Shown one piece after another: positions 20,404 to 29,725 of a DNA stretch of 40,657 bases. Source of the DNA: Photorhabdus noenieputensis (GTDB taxonomy: Bacteria > Pseudomonadota > Gammaproteobacteria > Enterobacterales > Enterobacteriaceae). The DNA lies in the NCBI RefSeq assembly GCF_018448935.1, contig NZ_RCWC01000028.1, positions 31,114 to 71,770 of the forward strand, in the 5' to 3' direction. Numbering within the stretch: position 1 is the stretch's first letter; the number at the start of each line of letters is the position of its first letter. The notes under the pieces are model-generated. The model was not told where the DNA came from. It made no database searches and saw only the letters and a list, made by a program, of their open reading frames with translations. A program made the position numbers and the translations under genes.

Positions 20404-21705
20404 ATGTTAGCCGTAGAATTGATTATCGTTCTGCTGGCCATCTTCCTGGGTGCAAGATTAGGGGGAATTGGCATTGGATTTGCCGGTGGTCTTGGCGTTC
20501 TGGTGCTGGCTGTAATTGGCGTTAAACCAGGGCATATCCCATTCGATGTTATTTCCATCATTATGGCAGTTATCGCCGCTATCTCTGCAATGCAGGTTGC
20601 CGGTGGTCTGGATTATCTGGTTCAGCAAACTGAAAAACTGCTGCGTAAAAATCCAAAATACATCACGATACTCGCACCTATCGTTACCTATTTCCTGACA
20701 CTGTTTGCAGGTACAGGTAACATCTCTCTGTCAGCCCTGCCTGTGATTACTGAAGTTGCGAAAGAGCAAGGCATTAAGCCATGCCGCCCACTTTCCACGG
20801 CGGTTGTCGCGGCCCAAATTGGCATCACCGCTTCACCCATTTCCGCGGCGGTCGTTTATATGTCTTCTCTGATGGAAGGCCACGGCGTCAGCTATATCCA
20901 TCTGTTAATGGTGCTATTACCATCCACTTTCGCCGCTATCGTTCTGATGTCTGTCATCATCTCCTGGGCGTTTAATTCCAAGCTGTCTGATGACCCCGTT
21001 TACTTAAAACGTCTGGAAGATAACCTGATAACTCTGCGTGGCAGCAAACAAATTGAAGTTAAACCAAAGGCCAAAACTTCCGTTCTGTTATTCCTGTCAG
21101 GTGTTATCAGTGTTGTTATTTATGCTATCGTCAATAGCCCAAGCATCGGCCTGGTTGAAGAACCGCTGATGAACACCACTCACGCCATTCTGATCATTAT
21201 GTTGAGTATCGCAACTATCACGACGATGTTCTGTTCAGTTGATACTGACGCTATCCTAAACTCCAGTACCTTTAAAGCGGGTATGAGCGCATGTATCTGT
21301 ATTCTAGGTGTTGCATGGTTAGGAGATACTTTTGTACAGGCGCATATGGATTGGATTAAAGGTACTGCTGGAGACTTAATCCACTCTCAACCCTGGTTGC
21401 TAGCAATTATTTTCTTCTTCTGTTCCGCCCTACTCTATTCCCAGGCGGCAACCGCAAAAGCATTGATGCCGATGGCTTTGGCTCTGAACGTCACGCCATT
21501 GACAGCCATCGCCTCTTTCTCCGCGGTTTCTGGGCTGTTTATTCTGCCTACTTATCCAACCTTGGTTGCCGCAGTTCAGATGGATGACACCGGCACTACC
21601 CGTATCGGCCGTTTTGTATTTAATCATCCATTCTTTATCCCTGGAACCATCGGGGTTGCTCTAGCTGTTGCCTTCGGTTTCCTATTCGGCAGTATGATCC
21701 TCTAA
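20404..21705 (+). CDS. dcuA: anaerobic C4-dicarboxylate transporter DcuA
   Basis: A 433-residue inner-membrane transporter, the normal DcuA length, that exchanges aspartate, fumarate or malate for succinate during fumarate respiration. It has hydrophobic helices along its length. GTGNISLSALPVITEVAKEQ and IGITASPISAAVVYMSS are conserved Dcu segments. The start follows CAAGGAG. With aspA upstream it forms the aspartate-to-fumarate route; the intervening terminator suggests partial independence. Confidence 0.96.
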   Translation: MLAVELIIVLLAIFLGARLGGIGIGFAGGLGVLVLAVIGVKPGHIPFDVISIIMAVIAAISAMQVAGGLDYLVQQTEKLLRKNPKYITILAPIVTYFLTLFAGTGNISLSALPVITEVAKEQGIKPCRPLSTAVVAAQIGITASPISAAVVYMSSLMEGHGVSYIHLLMVLLPSTFAAIVLMSVIISWAFNSKLSDDPVYLKRLEDNLITLRGSKQIEVKPKAKTSVLLFLSGVISVVIYAIVNSPSIGLVEEPLMNTTHAILIIMLSIATITTMFCSVDTDAILNSSTFKAGMSACICILGVAWLGDTFVQAHMDWIKGTAGDLIHSQPWLLAIIFFFCSALLYSQAATAKALMPMALALNVTPLTAIASFSAVSGLFILPTYPTLVAAVQMDDTGTTRIGRFVFNHPFFIPGTIGVALAVAFGFLFGSMIL

Positions 21706-21733
21706 TTCTGGCTGCCAATAACCACTTAATCCT

Positions 21734-21750
21734 GGGGCGTATATCGCCCC
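21734..21750 (+). terminator. possible terminator after dcuA
   Basis: GGGGCG (21734-21739) pairs with CGCCCC (21745-21750). Only a short T-poor tail follows. Confidence 0.45.
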
Positions 21751-21889
21751 TGATTCCCCTCTCTCAAACGATATATTTTCTCTGAAAACCTTCGACAACT
21801 GTTTTAATCTTAACCAGAACACTTTCTGGTCTGACAGCCTTCGGTTATAGTGCTGAATCTATTTCATTTAATTAGCGATCATTATCTTT

Positions 21890-23617
21890 ATGATTAAACG
21901 TACTCTGATGCTATTTTTGCTGCTTTGCAGCACCCTCTTTACCCCAATAGCAGCGAACGCGCTGTTTGAGCAACCGGGGCAAAATCCATATTTGCCAGTA
22001 GATCAGGCATTCATGTTTGATTTTCAGCAAAAAGGCGACAAATTGACGTTGGACTGGCAGATCAAACCGGGGTATTACCTTTATCGCAAACAACTTCATA
22101 TTGAGCCGCAACAGGCCACACTGGGTAAAATCACGTTGCCACAAGGTACAGCTCATCGAGATGAGTTCTTTGGTGAAACTGAAGTTTATTTCCAACAACT
22201 CATCGTCAATGTTCCTGTTACAGAGGCGAACAACAATTCTAATATCGTTGTCACTTATCAAGGCTGTGCCGCCGCAGGATATTGCTATCCACCTGAAACC
22301 CGCCTTGTGCCATTGAGTGCAGTTATCCCAGCAAAAACAACTGACGCAACACCTACTGAACCTGTTCAGAAAACACCAGAAAGCGCATCCAATGATCAAC
22401 AATATTTACCTTTCTCACCACTCTGGGCAATCCTGATTGGCATCGGTATCGCCTTTACACCTTGCGTACTACCGATGTACCCATTGATTTCCAGCATTAT
22501 TCTTGGCAGCCAACGCCCTAAGAACCTAAAACAGATATTTTGGTTAGCGCTAAGCTATGTTCAAGGCATGGCAATCACCTACACACTACTTGGATTGATT
22601 GTAGCGGCTGCGGGCCTACAATTTCAGGCCGCACTGCAACATCCATATGTGCTGATTGGCATATCAGTATTGTTTATTCTGCTGTCACTGTCGATGTTCG
22701 GCCTCTATTCTCTGCAACTGCCTTCCACTGTTCAAACACGCTTAGTCAACTGGAGTAACCAGCAAAAAAGCGGTTCGCTTTTCGGTGTATTCGCTATGGG
22801 TGCGTTAGCGGGATTAATTTGCTCTCCTTGTACTACCGCGCCTTTAAGCGCTATTTTGCTCTACATTGCTCAAAGTGGTAATACCGTGGCAGGTGGCCTA
22901 ACCCTTTATCTTTACGCTTTGGGCATGGGATTACCGCTCATTGCCGTCACCCTGTTTGGTCATAAACTCCTGCCACGCAGTGGGCCTTGGATGCAGTATG
23001 TTAAAGAAGCTTTTGGCTTCATTATCCTCGCGCTACCCGTTTTCCTGCTGGAAAGAGTTATCGGTGATAGCTGGGGAATACGATTATGGAGCCTGCTGGC
23101 GGTCAGTTTCCTAGGATGGGGATTTGCTCTGACGATTAGAAGCCAAAACGGTTGGGTACGAGTCATACAACTGATATTGTTAATTCTGATGCTGATAGCC
23201 ACCCGTCCATTGCAGGATTGGTTTTGGGGTACAACAGTTACCCAACAGTCGCAACACAGCCTCAACTTCCGCCAGATAAATAACTGGCAGGAATTAGAAC
23301 AAATAATGACACAAAACAGCCATAAAACCATTATGCTTGATTTCTATGCTGACTGGTGTACTGCTTGTAAAGAATTTGAAAAATACACTTTCAGCGATCC
23401 ACAAGTTCAGTCACAACTGCGGGATACCTTACTGTTACAGGCCAATGTCACCAATAACAGCCCGCAACAGAAACAACTGTTAGAAAAACTTAGCGTTCGG
23501 GGATTACCGACTATTCTGTTTTTTGATTCCCAAGGAAAAGAGATCCCCGATTCACGGGTAAATGGTTTTATGGATGCAACCCGCTTTAACGAACATTTGC
23601 AACATCTGCCAAAATGA
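21890..23617 (+). CDS. dsbD: thiol:disulfide interchange protein DsbD
   Basis: A 575-residue inner-membrane protein that carries electrons from cytoplasmic thioredoxin to periplasmic DsbC and DsbG. A signal peptide covers about residues 1-24 (cleavage near ANA). The N-terminal periplasmic domain has the redox pair in [12 protein letters not shown]. The membrane domain carries [10 protein letters not shown] and ICSPCTTAP cysteines, and the C-terminal thioredoxin-like domain the CTAC active site in [12 protein letters not shown]. No strong ribosome-binding site precedes the ATG. In E. coli cutA lies between dcuA and dsbD; here only 184 non-coding bases remain. Confidence 0.95.
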   Translation: MIKRTLMLFLLLCSTLFTPIAANALFEQPGQNPYLPVDQAFMFDFQQKGDKLTLDWQIKPGYYLYRKQLHIEPQQATLGKITLPQGTAHRDEFFGETEVYFQQLIVNVPVTEANNNSNIVVTYQGCAAAGYCYPPETRLVPLSAVIPAKTTDATPTEPVQKTPESASNDQQYLPFSPLWAILIGIGIAFTPCVLPMYPLISSIILGSQRPKNLKQIFWLALSYVQGMAITYTLLGLIVAAAGLQFQAALQHPYVLIGISVLFILLSLSMFGLYSLQLPSTVQTRLVNWSNQQKSGSLFGVFAMGALAGLICSPCTTAPLSAILLYIAQSGNTVAGGLTLYLYALGMGLPLIAVTLFGHKLLPRSGPWMQYVKEAFGFIILALPVFLLERVIGDSWGIRLWSLLAVSFLGWGFALTIRSQNGWVRVIQLILLILMLIATRPLQDWFWGTTVTQQSQHSLNFRQINNWQELEQIMTQNSHKTIMLDFYADWCTACKEFEKYTFSDPQVQSQLRDTLLLQANVTNNSPQQKQLLEKLSVRGLPTILFFDSQGKEIPDSRVNGFMDATRFNEHLQHLPK

Positions 23618-23634
23618 TTCAGAAGGAGAACACC

Positions 23635-24207
23635 GTGCAACGAGAACAAGTTCTTAGTCATGCCTTAAACTTACTGGAGCAACATGGCTTATCCATCACA
23701 ACTGAGATACTTTTTGGCTCGCTTAACATGGATATCGAATATCTCAAGCAGTTCTGGCCTGATCGGGAAGCTCTGCTTTATGACAGCCTACGTTATCACA
23801 GCCAACAGATTGAAGTCTGGCAGCGACAAATATTACTGGATGAAAATCTGACACCAGAAGAGAAGCTATTGGCTCGTTATACAGCCCTTGATGAAAAAGT
23901 AAAAGAGAAACGCTACCCAGGCTGCCTATTTATCGCGGCCTGTAGCGCATTCCCTGAACCTGACCACCCTATTCATCAATTAGCTGAATTACAAAAACAG
24001 AGTTCTTCCCGTTACACCACCGAGCTACTACATCAACTGGATATTGAAGATTGCGAACTCGTTGCTAAACAGATGGAACTGATTCTGGAAGGTTGCCTAA
24101 GTAAGCTACTGGTCAAACGGGATATTGATGACATCGCTACGGCAAAACTGCTGGCAGAAGATGTTTTAGCGATTGCCTTATGCCGCAAAAATGGCGCGTT
24201 AAGTTAA
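23635..24207 (+). CDS. yjdC: TetR-family regulator YjdC
   Basis: A 190-residue TetR-like protein (191 in E. coli). The N-terminal region should hold the helix-turn-helix, and the C-terminal half matches YjdC, including RYPGCLFIAACSAFPEPDHPIHQL and AKQMELILEGCLSKLL. I start at GTG 23635: AAGGAG lies just upstream and the product begins MQREQV, as in E. coli (MQRED). An ATG at 23614 overlapping the dsbD stop is possible but less likely. It follows dsbD directly and probably shares its transcript. Target genes are unknown. Confidence 0.88.
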   Translation: MQREQVLSHALNLLEQHGLSITTEILFGSLNMDIEYLKQFWPDREALLYDSLRYHSQQIEVWQRQILLDENLTPEEKLLARYTALDEKVKEKRYPGCLFIAACSAFPEPDHPIHQLAELQKQSSSRYTTELLHQLDIEDCELVAKQMELILEGCLSKLLVKRDIDDIATAKLLAEDVLAIALCRKNGALS

Positions 24208-24335
24208 CAAAAATCAGCCTAAGATGAACAACCACACAAATTCCGGGCAAAAAGAGAGCAAACAATCAGCTTTTATCATTTTTTATCAGAAAGGCATTGA
24301 CGACTTAGGCTGAATACGGTTTAATGCGCCCCGTT

Positions 24336-24411
24336 GCCCGGATAGCTCAGTCGGTAGAGCAGAGGATTGAAAATCCTCGTGTCGGTGGTTCGATTCCGCC
24401 TCCGGGCACCA
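24336..24411 (+). tRNA. pheU: tRNA-Phe (anticodon GAA)
   Basis: A 76-base tRNA including encoded CCA. The acceptor stem is GCCCGGA with TCCGGGC, the anticodon GAA is at 24369-24371, and the T arm contains GGTTCGATTCC. tRNA-Phe genes at this locus are classical integration sites for islands and conjugative elements of the SPI-7 type, and an integrase starts downstream. Its 3' end is therefore the likely attL; I did not find a second copy of it in the window. An inverted repeat (24214-24223 with 24304-24313) brackets the spacer before it. Confidence 0.98.
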
Positions 24412-24534
24412 CTTCAAAGCGCGTTGATTGAGAGATGAAAGCTCGACGGGCGTTCGATACTGGGACCTAAGTATATCGTTACAGTTGACTTAATCTTGCA
24501 TCGCTTAGATATAAAGTATAAAGGTTCTAGATTC

Positions 24535-24567
24535 AGGATATCTGAGAGATCAGACGTCCTTTTTTTC
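24535..24567 (+). terminator. terminator after tRNA-Phe
   Basis: AGGA (24535-24538) and CTGA pair with TCAG and TCCT (24557-24560) across a small internal loop, followed by seven T. The rest of 24412-24710 shows no gene. Confidence 0.65.
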
Positions 24568-24715
24568 TTTTTAGCGCAATACTTACAAGTTCTATTGCAA
24601 CTGTCAAACCATCCAAATCAAAATTAATGAATTAACACGATGTTGTATGTTAGTCATTCAACCTTCCTCATTGATCAGAAGAAAGTTAATTATAAGTGAT
24701 TTGTATCAGTTCAAA

Positions 24716-24743
24716 AAATTCCCTATCTCACAATAGGGAATTT
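24716..24743 (-). terminator. terminator of the integrase gene
   Basis: AAATTCCCTA (24716-24725) pairs perfectly with TAGGGAATTT (24734-24743). On the minus strand it ends in a T-run, 44 bases after the integrase stop. Confidence 0.75.
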
Positions 24744-24786
24744 GTATAGAAAAAACAAGTCTAGGCAACAGCGAAGAGATTTTGTT

Positions 24787-25788
24787 TTATCTGATTAACA
24801 TTTCTCCTCTCTCTGGCTCAACATCGATATACAGCATTAATTCACGCTCCAACGCACGCCCGGCAATATCCAGATTGATATCAATATATTCCATCGTTGT
24901 GGCAATACTGCGATGGCCCAGTAATCCGCGCACCATTTGCAAATTACGATCAGGCGCTTTCATCAGTTCAGTTGCCAGGGTATGCCGGAAACGGTGTGGG
25001 CCCACATCAAATCCACACTCCTTTGACAAGCGACGAAAGAATGATTTTATCGTCTGTAACTGATTGGTTTCGTTTCCTTTGTCTGTTTTGGCGGTAAAAT
25101 AATTCACACAGAACAGGGGATCATTCAGTTTTGCCCCAGCAGCCTGAGCACGCTCCAGCAAAATCTCCAGTCGCGGATACAGCCATTTCACCACCGGCAC
25201 CTGGTGTTCATAATGGTTCTTACTCCCCTCGGAGCAAAGAATAATCCGGCGCTCATGCAGGTCAATATCCCGGAGTCGGATATGTAATAACTGATTTTGC
25301 CGCATCCCGGTATAACGCAATGTATCCAGTACCGTCAGCCAGTACCAGGTCGGATATAATGCACAGCGGGCACGATGGCTATCCCCTGCCTGTCGCTCCC
25401 GCTCTTCAAATTGCCCCATCGTGAGATACAAGGCTGTCAGTTGTTTTTTGGTCAATGTTTTCTTTTTATTTTTGTTCGCATTGACCTTGACGCCAATAAA
25501 TGGATTTTCCTCCTGGGGCAGTATTTTTTCTTCTATCGCCAAATTAAACACCGCCTGCATATGCGCAATCTTACTGTTCCAGGTCACACCTTTCAGTCCG
25601 TGCTGATGCAGCACATATCTGCGCCACGCCAGGACCTGTTGTCGGGTCACTTGAGCAGGCCGATTGTCGGCACCTGCAAACACCTGGAATGTATTCACCA
25701 CCTTGCGATAACTCGACTCAGTAGCCGGTCGCAAGATTTTGGCAAAAAAATATTCATCCAGCAGGTTATCCCAGGTCATACTGTCCAT
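24787..25788 (-). CDS. tyrosine recombinase (integrase)
   Basis: A 333-residue integrase that would catalyse recombination at the adjacent tRNA-Phe. An N-terminal SAM-like core-binding domain is followed by the catalytic domain. The active-site arginine is in LRYTGMRQNQLLHIRL, HRFRHTLATELM gives the H-x-x-R box, and LLGHRSIATTMEYIDIN carries the second histidine and the nucleophilic tyrosine. The full set Arg, His-x-x-Arg, His and Tyr is present, so it may be active. The ATG follows GAGGAAG. It is oriented toward the tRNA and separated from traI by 94 bases. Confidence 0.92.
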   Translation of the reverse strand: MDSMTWDNLLDEYFFAKILRPATESSYRKVVNTFQVFAGADNRPAQVTRQQVLAWRRYVLHQHGLKGVTWNSKIAHMQAVFNLAIEEKILPQEENPFIGVKVNANKNKKKTLTKKQLTALYLTMGQFEERERQAGDSHRARCALYPTWYWLTVLDTLRYTGMRQNQLLHIRLRDIDLHERRIILCSEGSKNHYEHQVPVVKWLYPRLEILLERAQAAGAKLNDPLFCVNYFTAKTDKGNETNQLQTIKSFFRRLSKECGFDVGPHRFRHTLATELMKAPDRNLQMVRGLLGHRSIATTMEYIDINLDIAGRALERELMLYIDVEPERGEMLIR

Positions 25789-25878
25789 CTCTACTTCCTC
25801 ACTTCATCAATTTAAAAACCCATTGCGGGGCGCGAAAAATAACGCATGGTTATTATAACATATTGTTATTAAAGATGC

Positions 25879-25900
25879 TTTCTCATGAAATCATGAGAAA
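25879..25900 (-). terminator. perfect palindrome at the 3' end of traI
   Basis: TTTCTCATGA (25879-25888) and TCATGAGAAA (25891-25900) form a ten-pair stem with a two-base centre, overlapping the last codons of the relaxase gene. It may terminate traI or serve as a protein-binding site near the integrase promoter. Confidence 0.4.
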
Positions 25901-27400
25901 AGGGCTATCCTCTGGTACAGAACGGTCACGATAAAGCAACGTGTTTTTGATTAAGTAGCCATGAATACGTTGATAGGAGCCAGTCCGATCAGCCGAATCA
26001 TAAAGATGACAACAACAAAAACACTTTCCACCACTGACTCGATGTCGTCCCAACCGCTCAAATGCGGTTTGTACCCGTTTCCATTTTTCGCTAACCTCTT
26101 TGCCATCCACCTGTTTCTTCTCACTGAGAAACTGGAAGAAAATGGCCGGCGCACTCACAAACACAAAACCACTGACCAGATGTATCCGGGCTTTCGGCGT
26201 ATTAATGGTCATCACCCCATGCCTTAATCCAGCGGACAACCAGTCCCAGAATTGCTCTCCAATACAGGATGTCTCAATCGCATTTTCGTTCTGCAATGTT
26301 GCCTGAACCGAGTGTTGTAAAGGCACCGGCGTGTCTGGCGGTACAATTTCTGCTTCACTCGCCATAACCTGTTCTGTCACTGTGCCCGCGACATTCATCC
26401 CCATTAATGACAATAGCTGTTGCGTGCTCCCATCCACCGGTACCCCCTTCTCCGGCGCGACTGTCATGACGGCAGAAGAGCTCTCATCAACAGGCTTCAC
26501 GACTGATGAAACAATTTTAGTCATCGGGTTACCTTCCTGTCGTCTCTGAGAAGGCAGAACACTGTCCATTGCGGTTGATAAAGGCGTAGCAGAAACATCG
26601 GGATTTCCTGAAACAATCATTTGCGGGGATGCTACCGTGACAGAGAATATTTCTGATATTGTCGGTGCACCCGCTTTATTCAAAGCTTCTATAATTATCT
26701 GATTGATTGCGTCATCTTCCTTCATGTCACCGGATAAAATACAGAACAGCGCAGGCAAAGCATGAGGTACTGACGCCAGCCAGGTCAACGCCTTAGCCGG
26801 CAGCAATCGTCCGGCGAGTAACACCCCAAAATGACAGGCAACCATCGTCTCCACTGAGGAAGTTTTGAACCGGAAACGATACGACCCCTGCGGCACAGCC
26901 AGCCCTGGGTACCAAGGTTGGCCTTCATCCAGTTCGCCCTCAAACTTTGCCAAAACAGGTAAAAAATGAAATAACGCAGCGTAAAACACCACCGTGTTCC
27001 ATATCACACTTTGTTCTGCCTGCGTCTCAGGGGCCACCCCCGGCGGTAACATCTGCCCTTTTGCCAGACGTACCGCAAACGCAGTACATTGCAGAGTCAC
27101 ATCAATCAAACCGCCTGGGTGGGCATAAGGCCCCTGCGGCGCTGCCGGAAGTTGTTGCATCAATGCAACACACTCATGTAACGGGGCCAGCCACAATGCC
27201 TGATAGTGTGTTTTAGGTAATGCACTGTTGTCCCACAGACACTGTAAACACTGCCGTCGCCGGGAAATATCCAGCAAGAGCCTGGACTCAGACGGCAAAA
27301 AGTAGCCTGCTTTGACCGTTTCTGGGATGGAGGTGGGTTGTGGAAGTGACTTTTTTCCTGCGGAGGTTCCCGCCAGCAGGACTCTAATTTTTTTCAACAC
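25883..27400 (-). CDS. TraI_2 (MobH-type) relaxase-like protein
   Basis: A 505-residue protein resembling relaxases of PFGI-1/SPI-7-class elements: an N-terminal TraI_2 region (about 20-280), a low-complexity linker and a C-terminal domain with EKWKRVQTAFERLG and IHGYLI, as in DUF1528. Start is GTG 27400, seven bases after GAGAGGAG. The conserved GGL segment is present as AHPGGLIDVT (about residues 93-102). Two positions usually holding histidine or aspartate look changed: LIDVTLQC where HTLE is usual, and LFHFLP where HD is usual. Shorter than typical relatives as I recall them. It lies beside the integrase, the usual arrangement. Activity is doubtful. Confidence 0.72.
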   Translation of the reverse strand: MLKKIRVLLAGTSAGKKSLPQPTSIPETVKAGYFLPSESRLLLDISRRRQCLQCLWDNSALPKTHYQALWLAPLHECVALMQQLPAAPQGPYAHPGGLIDVTLQCTAFAVRLAKGQMLPPGVAPETQAEQSVIWNTVVFYAALFHFLPVLAKFEGELDEGQPWYPGLAVPQGSYRFRFKTSSVETMVACHFGVLLAGRLLPAKALTWLASVPHALPALFCILSGDMKEDDAINQIIIEALNKAGAPTISEIFSVTVASPQMIVSGNPDVSATPLSTAMDSVLPSQRRQEGNPMTKIVSSVVKPVDESSSAVMTVAPEKGVPVDGSTQQLLSLMGMNVAGTVTEQVMASEAEIVPPDTPVPLQHSVQATLQNENAIETSCIGEQFWDWLSAGLRHGVMTINTPKARIHLVSGFVFVSAPAIFFQFLSEKKQVDGKEVSEKWKRVQTAFERLGRHRVSGGKCFCCCHLYDSADRTGSYQRIHGYLIKNTLLYRDRSVPEDSPFLMIS

Positions 27401-27740
27401 GATTAATCTCCTCTCTTTTCCCAAAACCCTAATACATCCTCTGACAGGGACAAGGCAAAACTCTTTTCCAGGAATAAAAATTAATCGATGAAAACCGCAC
27501 GCAATGATTCAAACGTTTCCAATTCCGTCACGGGTAAACGCAGCGTGTATCCGGTTATTTCGTTGAATCAGTCATGATAAGTACAAAAGGCACATGGCGG
27601 CTCATGCAAGAAAGGATTAAGGGAAATAGAATGTGTCCAGTGCATCTGGGAAGCACTGCCGGTTCAGACCAAAACGTGTCAGGGATAAACAAAACAACTT
27701 CAATCGATTTATTTTTCATCTCCATCCTGTTGGATAAAAC
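27401..27740. other. gene-free spacer upstream of traI
   Basis: About 340 bases without a supportable gene. It holds the traI ribosome-binding site and leader. C/G tracts around 27427-27450 are weakly like the other leaders of this island but do not give a convincing fold. Confidence 0.5.
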
Positions 27741-27758
27741 TCCGGCCCAAGAGCCGGA
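27741..27758 (-). terminator. terminator after the broken methylase-like gene
   Basis: On the minus strand TCCGGC (27758-27753) pairs with GCCGGA (27746-27741), followed by GTTTTATCC, 20 bases after the pseudogene. Confidence 0.7.
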
Positions 27759-27777
27759 ATTGGCTTAATCTAATGTC

Positions 27778-28301
27778 TCAAACCGTTTGAACTTCATGCT
27801 GCTGACGATTTTTCCTGAGACGACACGACCAGTTCCCCAGCCAGTGTACCGGAGTATACATGACCCGATGACGTTCATTTGTCAGCGCATTACCTATCAC
27901 CAGCTCGCCGCGCCGGGTAGGGTTATAACCCGACGTTTTCAATATTTCCGCCATCTCAATGACCATACAACCCGAACCACAAACCGGTTCGTATAAGGTG
28001 AAAAAAGGTTGCTTCGTTAAACGTGGCCCGATGTCACTCAACTGCATTTCTGCCCTTGCCAGGCTGACGGGCCAGGGGGTAAAAAAATTGTTTAAGATGC
28101 TTGCCGTCCATTGAGATAACCGGCTCACATCTTCCGATTCATAATGTTTTATAATTTGCAAATACTGTTGTTCCAACTTACGGTCTGGGCGAACAGCATT
28201 ATGCAGACTAAATCGCCAAATACCCGACAGCGATGAGGGTAACGAGCCGTTTCATTCAATAAAGCCATAAAGGCTTTTTTATGATTAACCAATACAGACA
28301 A
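27778..28301 (-). pseudogene. broken N6-DNA-methylase-like gene, paralogue of the ArdC fusion C-terminus
   Basis: Two overlapping frames together resemble the C-terminal half of the fusion protein encoded at 31221-33191. The upstream part has HKKAFMALLNE and RVFGD, matching HKQAFIRLFNQ and QVFCD. After a frameshift near 28205 the reading continues FSLHNAV ... FFTPWPVS ... YEPVCGSGCMVIEMAE, matching YFTPFPVS ... DPACGAGGMI. About 20 residues before FFTP and about 27 residues of the CVDIDP region are missing. No NPPF/Y motif remains. I start it at TTG 28301, seven bases after AGGA; this is tentative. It keeps one of the element's hairpin leaders. Confidence 0.65.
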
Positions 28302-28303
28302 AA

Positions 28304-28332
28304 CGTGTTCCTGAGAATAAAAGGGGAACACG
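28304..28332 (-). promoter_or_regulatory. structured leader of the broken methylase gene
   Basis: On the minus strand CGTGTTCC (28332-28325) is the perfect complement of GGAACACG (28311-28304), which includes the AGGA ribosome-binding site. Further upstream (to about 28360) come CCCATTGGGG and ATTCCTCTGAGGGGG, the alternating C/G tracts seen in the other leaders. Confidence 0.5.
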
Positions 28333-28481
28333 CCCCCTCAGAGGAATATTCCCCAATGGGTAAATCGCCGACGTCACATCCGCCGGCAGCAGTGTTATCA
28401 GATGCTCAGGCAAACCTGAACCTGTTTTTTTATGTCAATTCACCATAAGGAATTTCCCTGTGGGATAACATTGTCAGTGCA

Positions 28482-29405
28482 CTAACCGTCAGGTGAAATA
28501 TTGCCGAGAATGTAGTCCGGTCCGACCACTTTACGGGTACCGCCCTCATCTTCCTCACCAAATTCCAGTTCATCAATAATACCCGCTTCCCACTGCCCAT
28601 TCCGGTATTTGTCGTAACCACAACAGCCACAGACCTCCTTAAAATAATGGGTGATACGGCAGTGATATTGCCTGGATAAAGGAACTATGATTTTTTCATA
28701 CCACGGCTCCCTGGGTGTTTTGTCAAAATGCCCGGTCAGACTGCCATCATCATGGTGCTTCCAGGCTATATCATAACCTCGCGGCTGCGCCATACCGTAC
28801 AATCGGATATACAACTCGCGAGTCGTCTCATGACCCTTTAACAATCCGCCGTAAAATCCATTGATTTCACTCGCAAGACGGGTCGGTATCAGCAGAAACA
28901 AGTCACAAGGAACTGTCTCTGTCAGCCTGTCATCAAGATGAGACCACAGCATTTCCGTGTCACGTTCTGCATTCCAGTCAACCAGACCGAACCAGTCGCA
29001 GGACTTTTGGTTAAACAACGCCATGATGGTTTCCTGCGCTGCCGGAAGCAACGTCTCCCATTTTCGCGCGGCCAGACCACTTTGTTGGTATAGCCTGTCA
29101 ATCTGTTGGCTGGTAACTTCATCAAGCGCCACATTATCTTTTAACAAGGCCAGCCATTGCTCAAACGCCCGGTTTTCCGGTGAGTCTACCCCTGTTCCTT
29201 TCGCTACCAGCGCCGGATAAAGTGGGTAATCTGTCGTTTCAGTGGGTTGCAGGAGACCGGCGCAGCCCGCGACAAACAGCTTAATACTTTGATGGATAGC
29301 CTGCCCGTAATAGGGAATGACGTCTCCCAATCCCCATTGTTGCAGAGCCTCCAGTTGGTCAGGTTGACCCGTGATATGCAAACGATTAGCGTACCACTTC
29401 GGCAT
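28482..29405 (-). CDS. Api92/DUF1281-like mobile-element protein
   Basis: A 307-residue protein that begins MPKWYANRLHITGQPDQLEA, the hallmark start of the DUF1281/Api92-like family (MPxWCxNRLxVTG) found on plasmids and integrative elements. Such proteins have ferredoxin-like folds and unknown function. The C-terminal segment KEVCGCCGYDKY contains a small cysteine cluster that could bind metal. The ATG follows GAGGA about nine bases away. It lies in the leftward series between the broken methylase gene and a small basic protein, with a structured leader upstream. The spacer 28332-28481 shows nothing else. Confidence 0.7.
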   Translation of the reverse strand: MPKWYANRLHITGQPDQLEALQQWGLGDVIPYYGQAIHQSIKLFVAGCAGLLQPTETTDYPLYPALVAKGTGVDSPENRAFEQWLALLKDNVALDEVTSQQIDRLYQQSGLAARKWETLLPAAQETIMALFNQKSCDWFGLVDWNAERDTEMLWSHLDDRLTETVPCDLFLLIPTRLASEINGFYGGLLKGHETTRELYIRLYGMAQPRGYDIAWKHHDDGSLTGHFDKTPREPWYEKIIVPLSRQYHCRITHYFKEVCGCCGYDKYRNGQWEAGIIDELEFGEEDEGGTRKVVGPDYILGNISPDG

Positions 29406-29432
29406 AGTAGAAAATCCTCTTTTTTACCTGAA

Positions 29433-29468
29433 ACAGGGCATACCCTGTGAAGGCAATACCCCCACAGG
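29433..29468 (-). promoter_or_regulatory. structured leader of the DUF1281-like gene
   Basis: Two exclusive stems share one strand. CCTGTG (minus 29468-29463) can pair with CACAGG (29449-29444), while ACAGGG (29448-29443) can pair with CCCTGT (29438-29433). No ribosome-binding-site pairing is obvious here, unlike in several sister leaders. Confidence 0.5.
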
Positions 29469-29533
29469 CAGATGATAAGTTCAGCGATGTGAAAAAAGGC
29501 TATCCCGCTTTCAGATAGCCCTATCCGAATTAT

Positions 29534-29722
29534 TTATAGCCGGACAGCCGGTCTCCACAATTTTGTGGCCTGTACATCAGGGCACCTTCTTTTTCCAAAC
29601 GCCGCGATAATCCTGCCCGTCATCACCCGGTACACATCAGGCCGGAAACGCCTGCCATGACGACGGGCGGCTTTGTTCTTGCGGACAGTTTTTGGGGCTG
29701 TTTTGGTCTTACTCTTTTTCAT
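29534..29722 (-). CDS. small basic protein of unknown function
   Basis: A 62-residue, very basic protein (MKKSKTKTAPKTVRKNKAAR, then RRHGRRFRPDVY). The charge suggests nucleic-acid binding, but no family is recognised. It is supported as a real gene by a CGGAG site eight bases before the ATG and by its own structured leader, which follows the same design as those of its neighbours. Confidence 0.6.
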   Translation of the reverse strand: MKKSKTKTAPKTVRKNKAARRHGRRFRPDVYRVMTGRIIAAFGKRRCPDVQATKLWRPAVRL

Positions 29723-29725
29723 CAG

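Noticed and set aside
27574..27768. Plus-strand 64-residue frame upstream of traI
   Set aside because: No ribosome-binding site, no family, opposite to all island genes, and it overlaps the terminator at 27741-27758.
28149..28331. Separate 60-residue gene
   Set aside because: Its content matches the upstream half of the methylase-like domain and continues in another frame, so it is part of the pseudogene.
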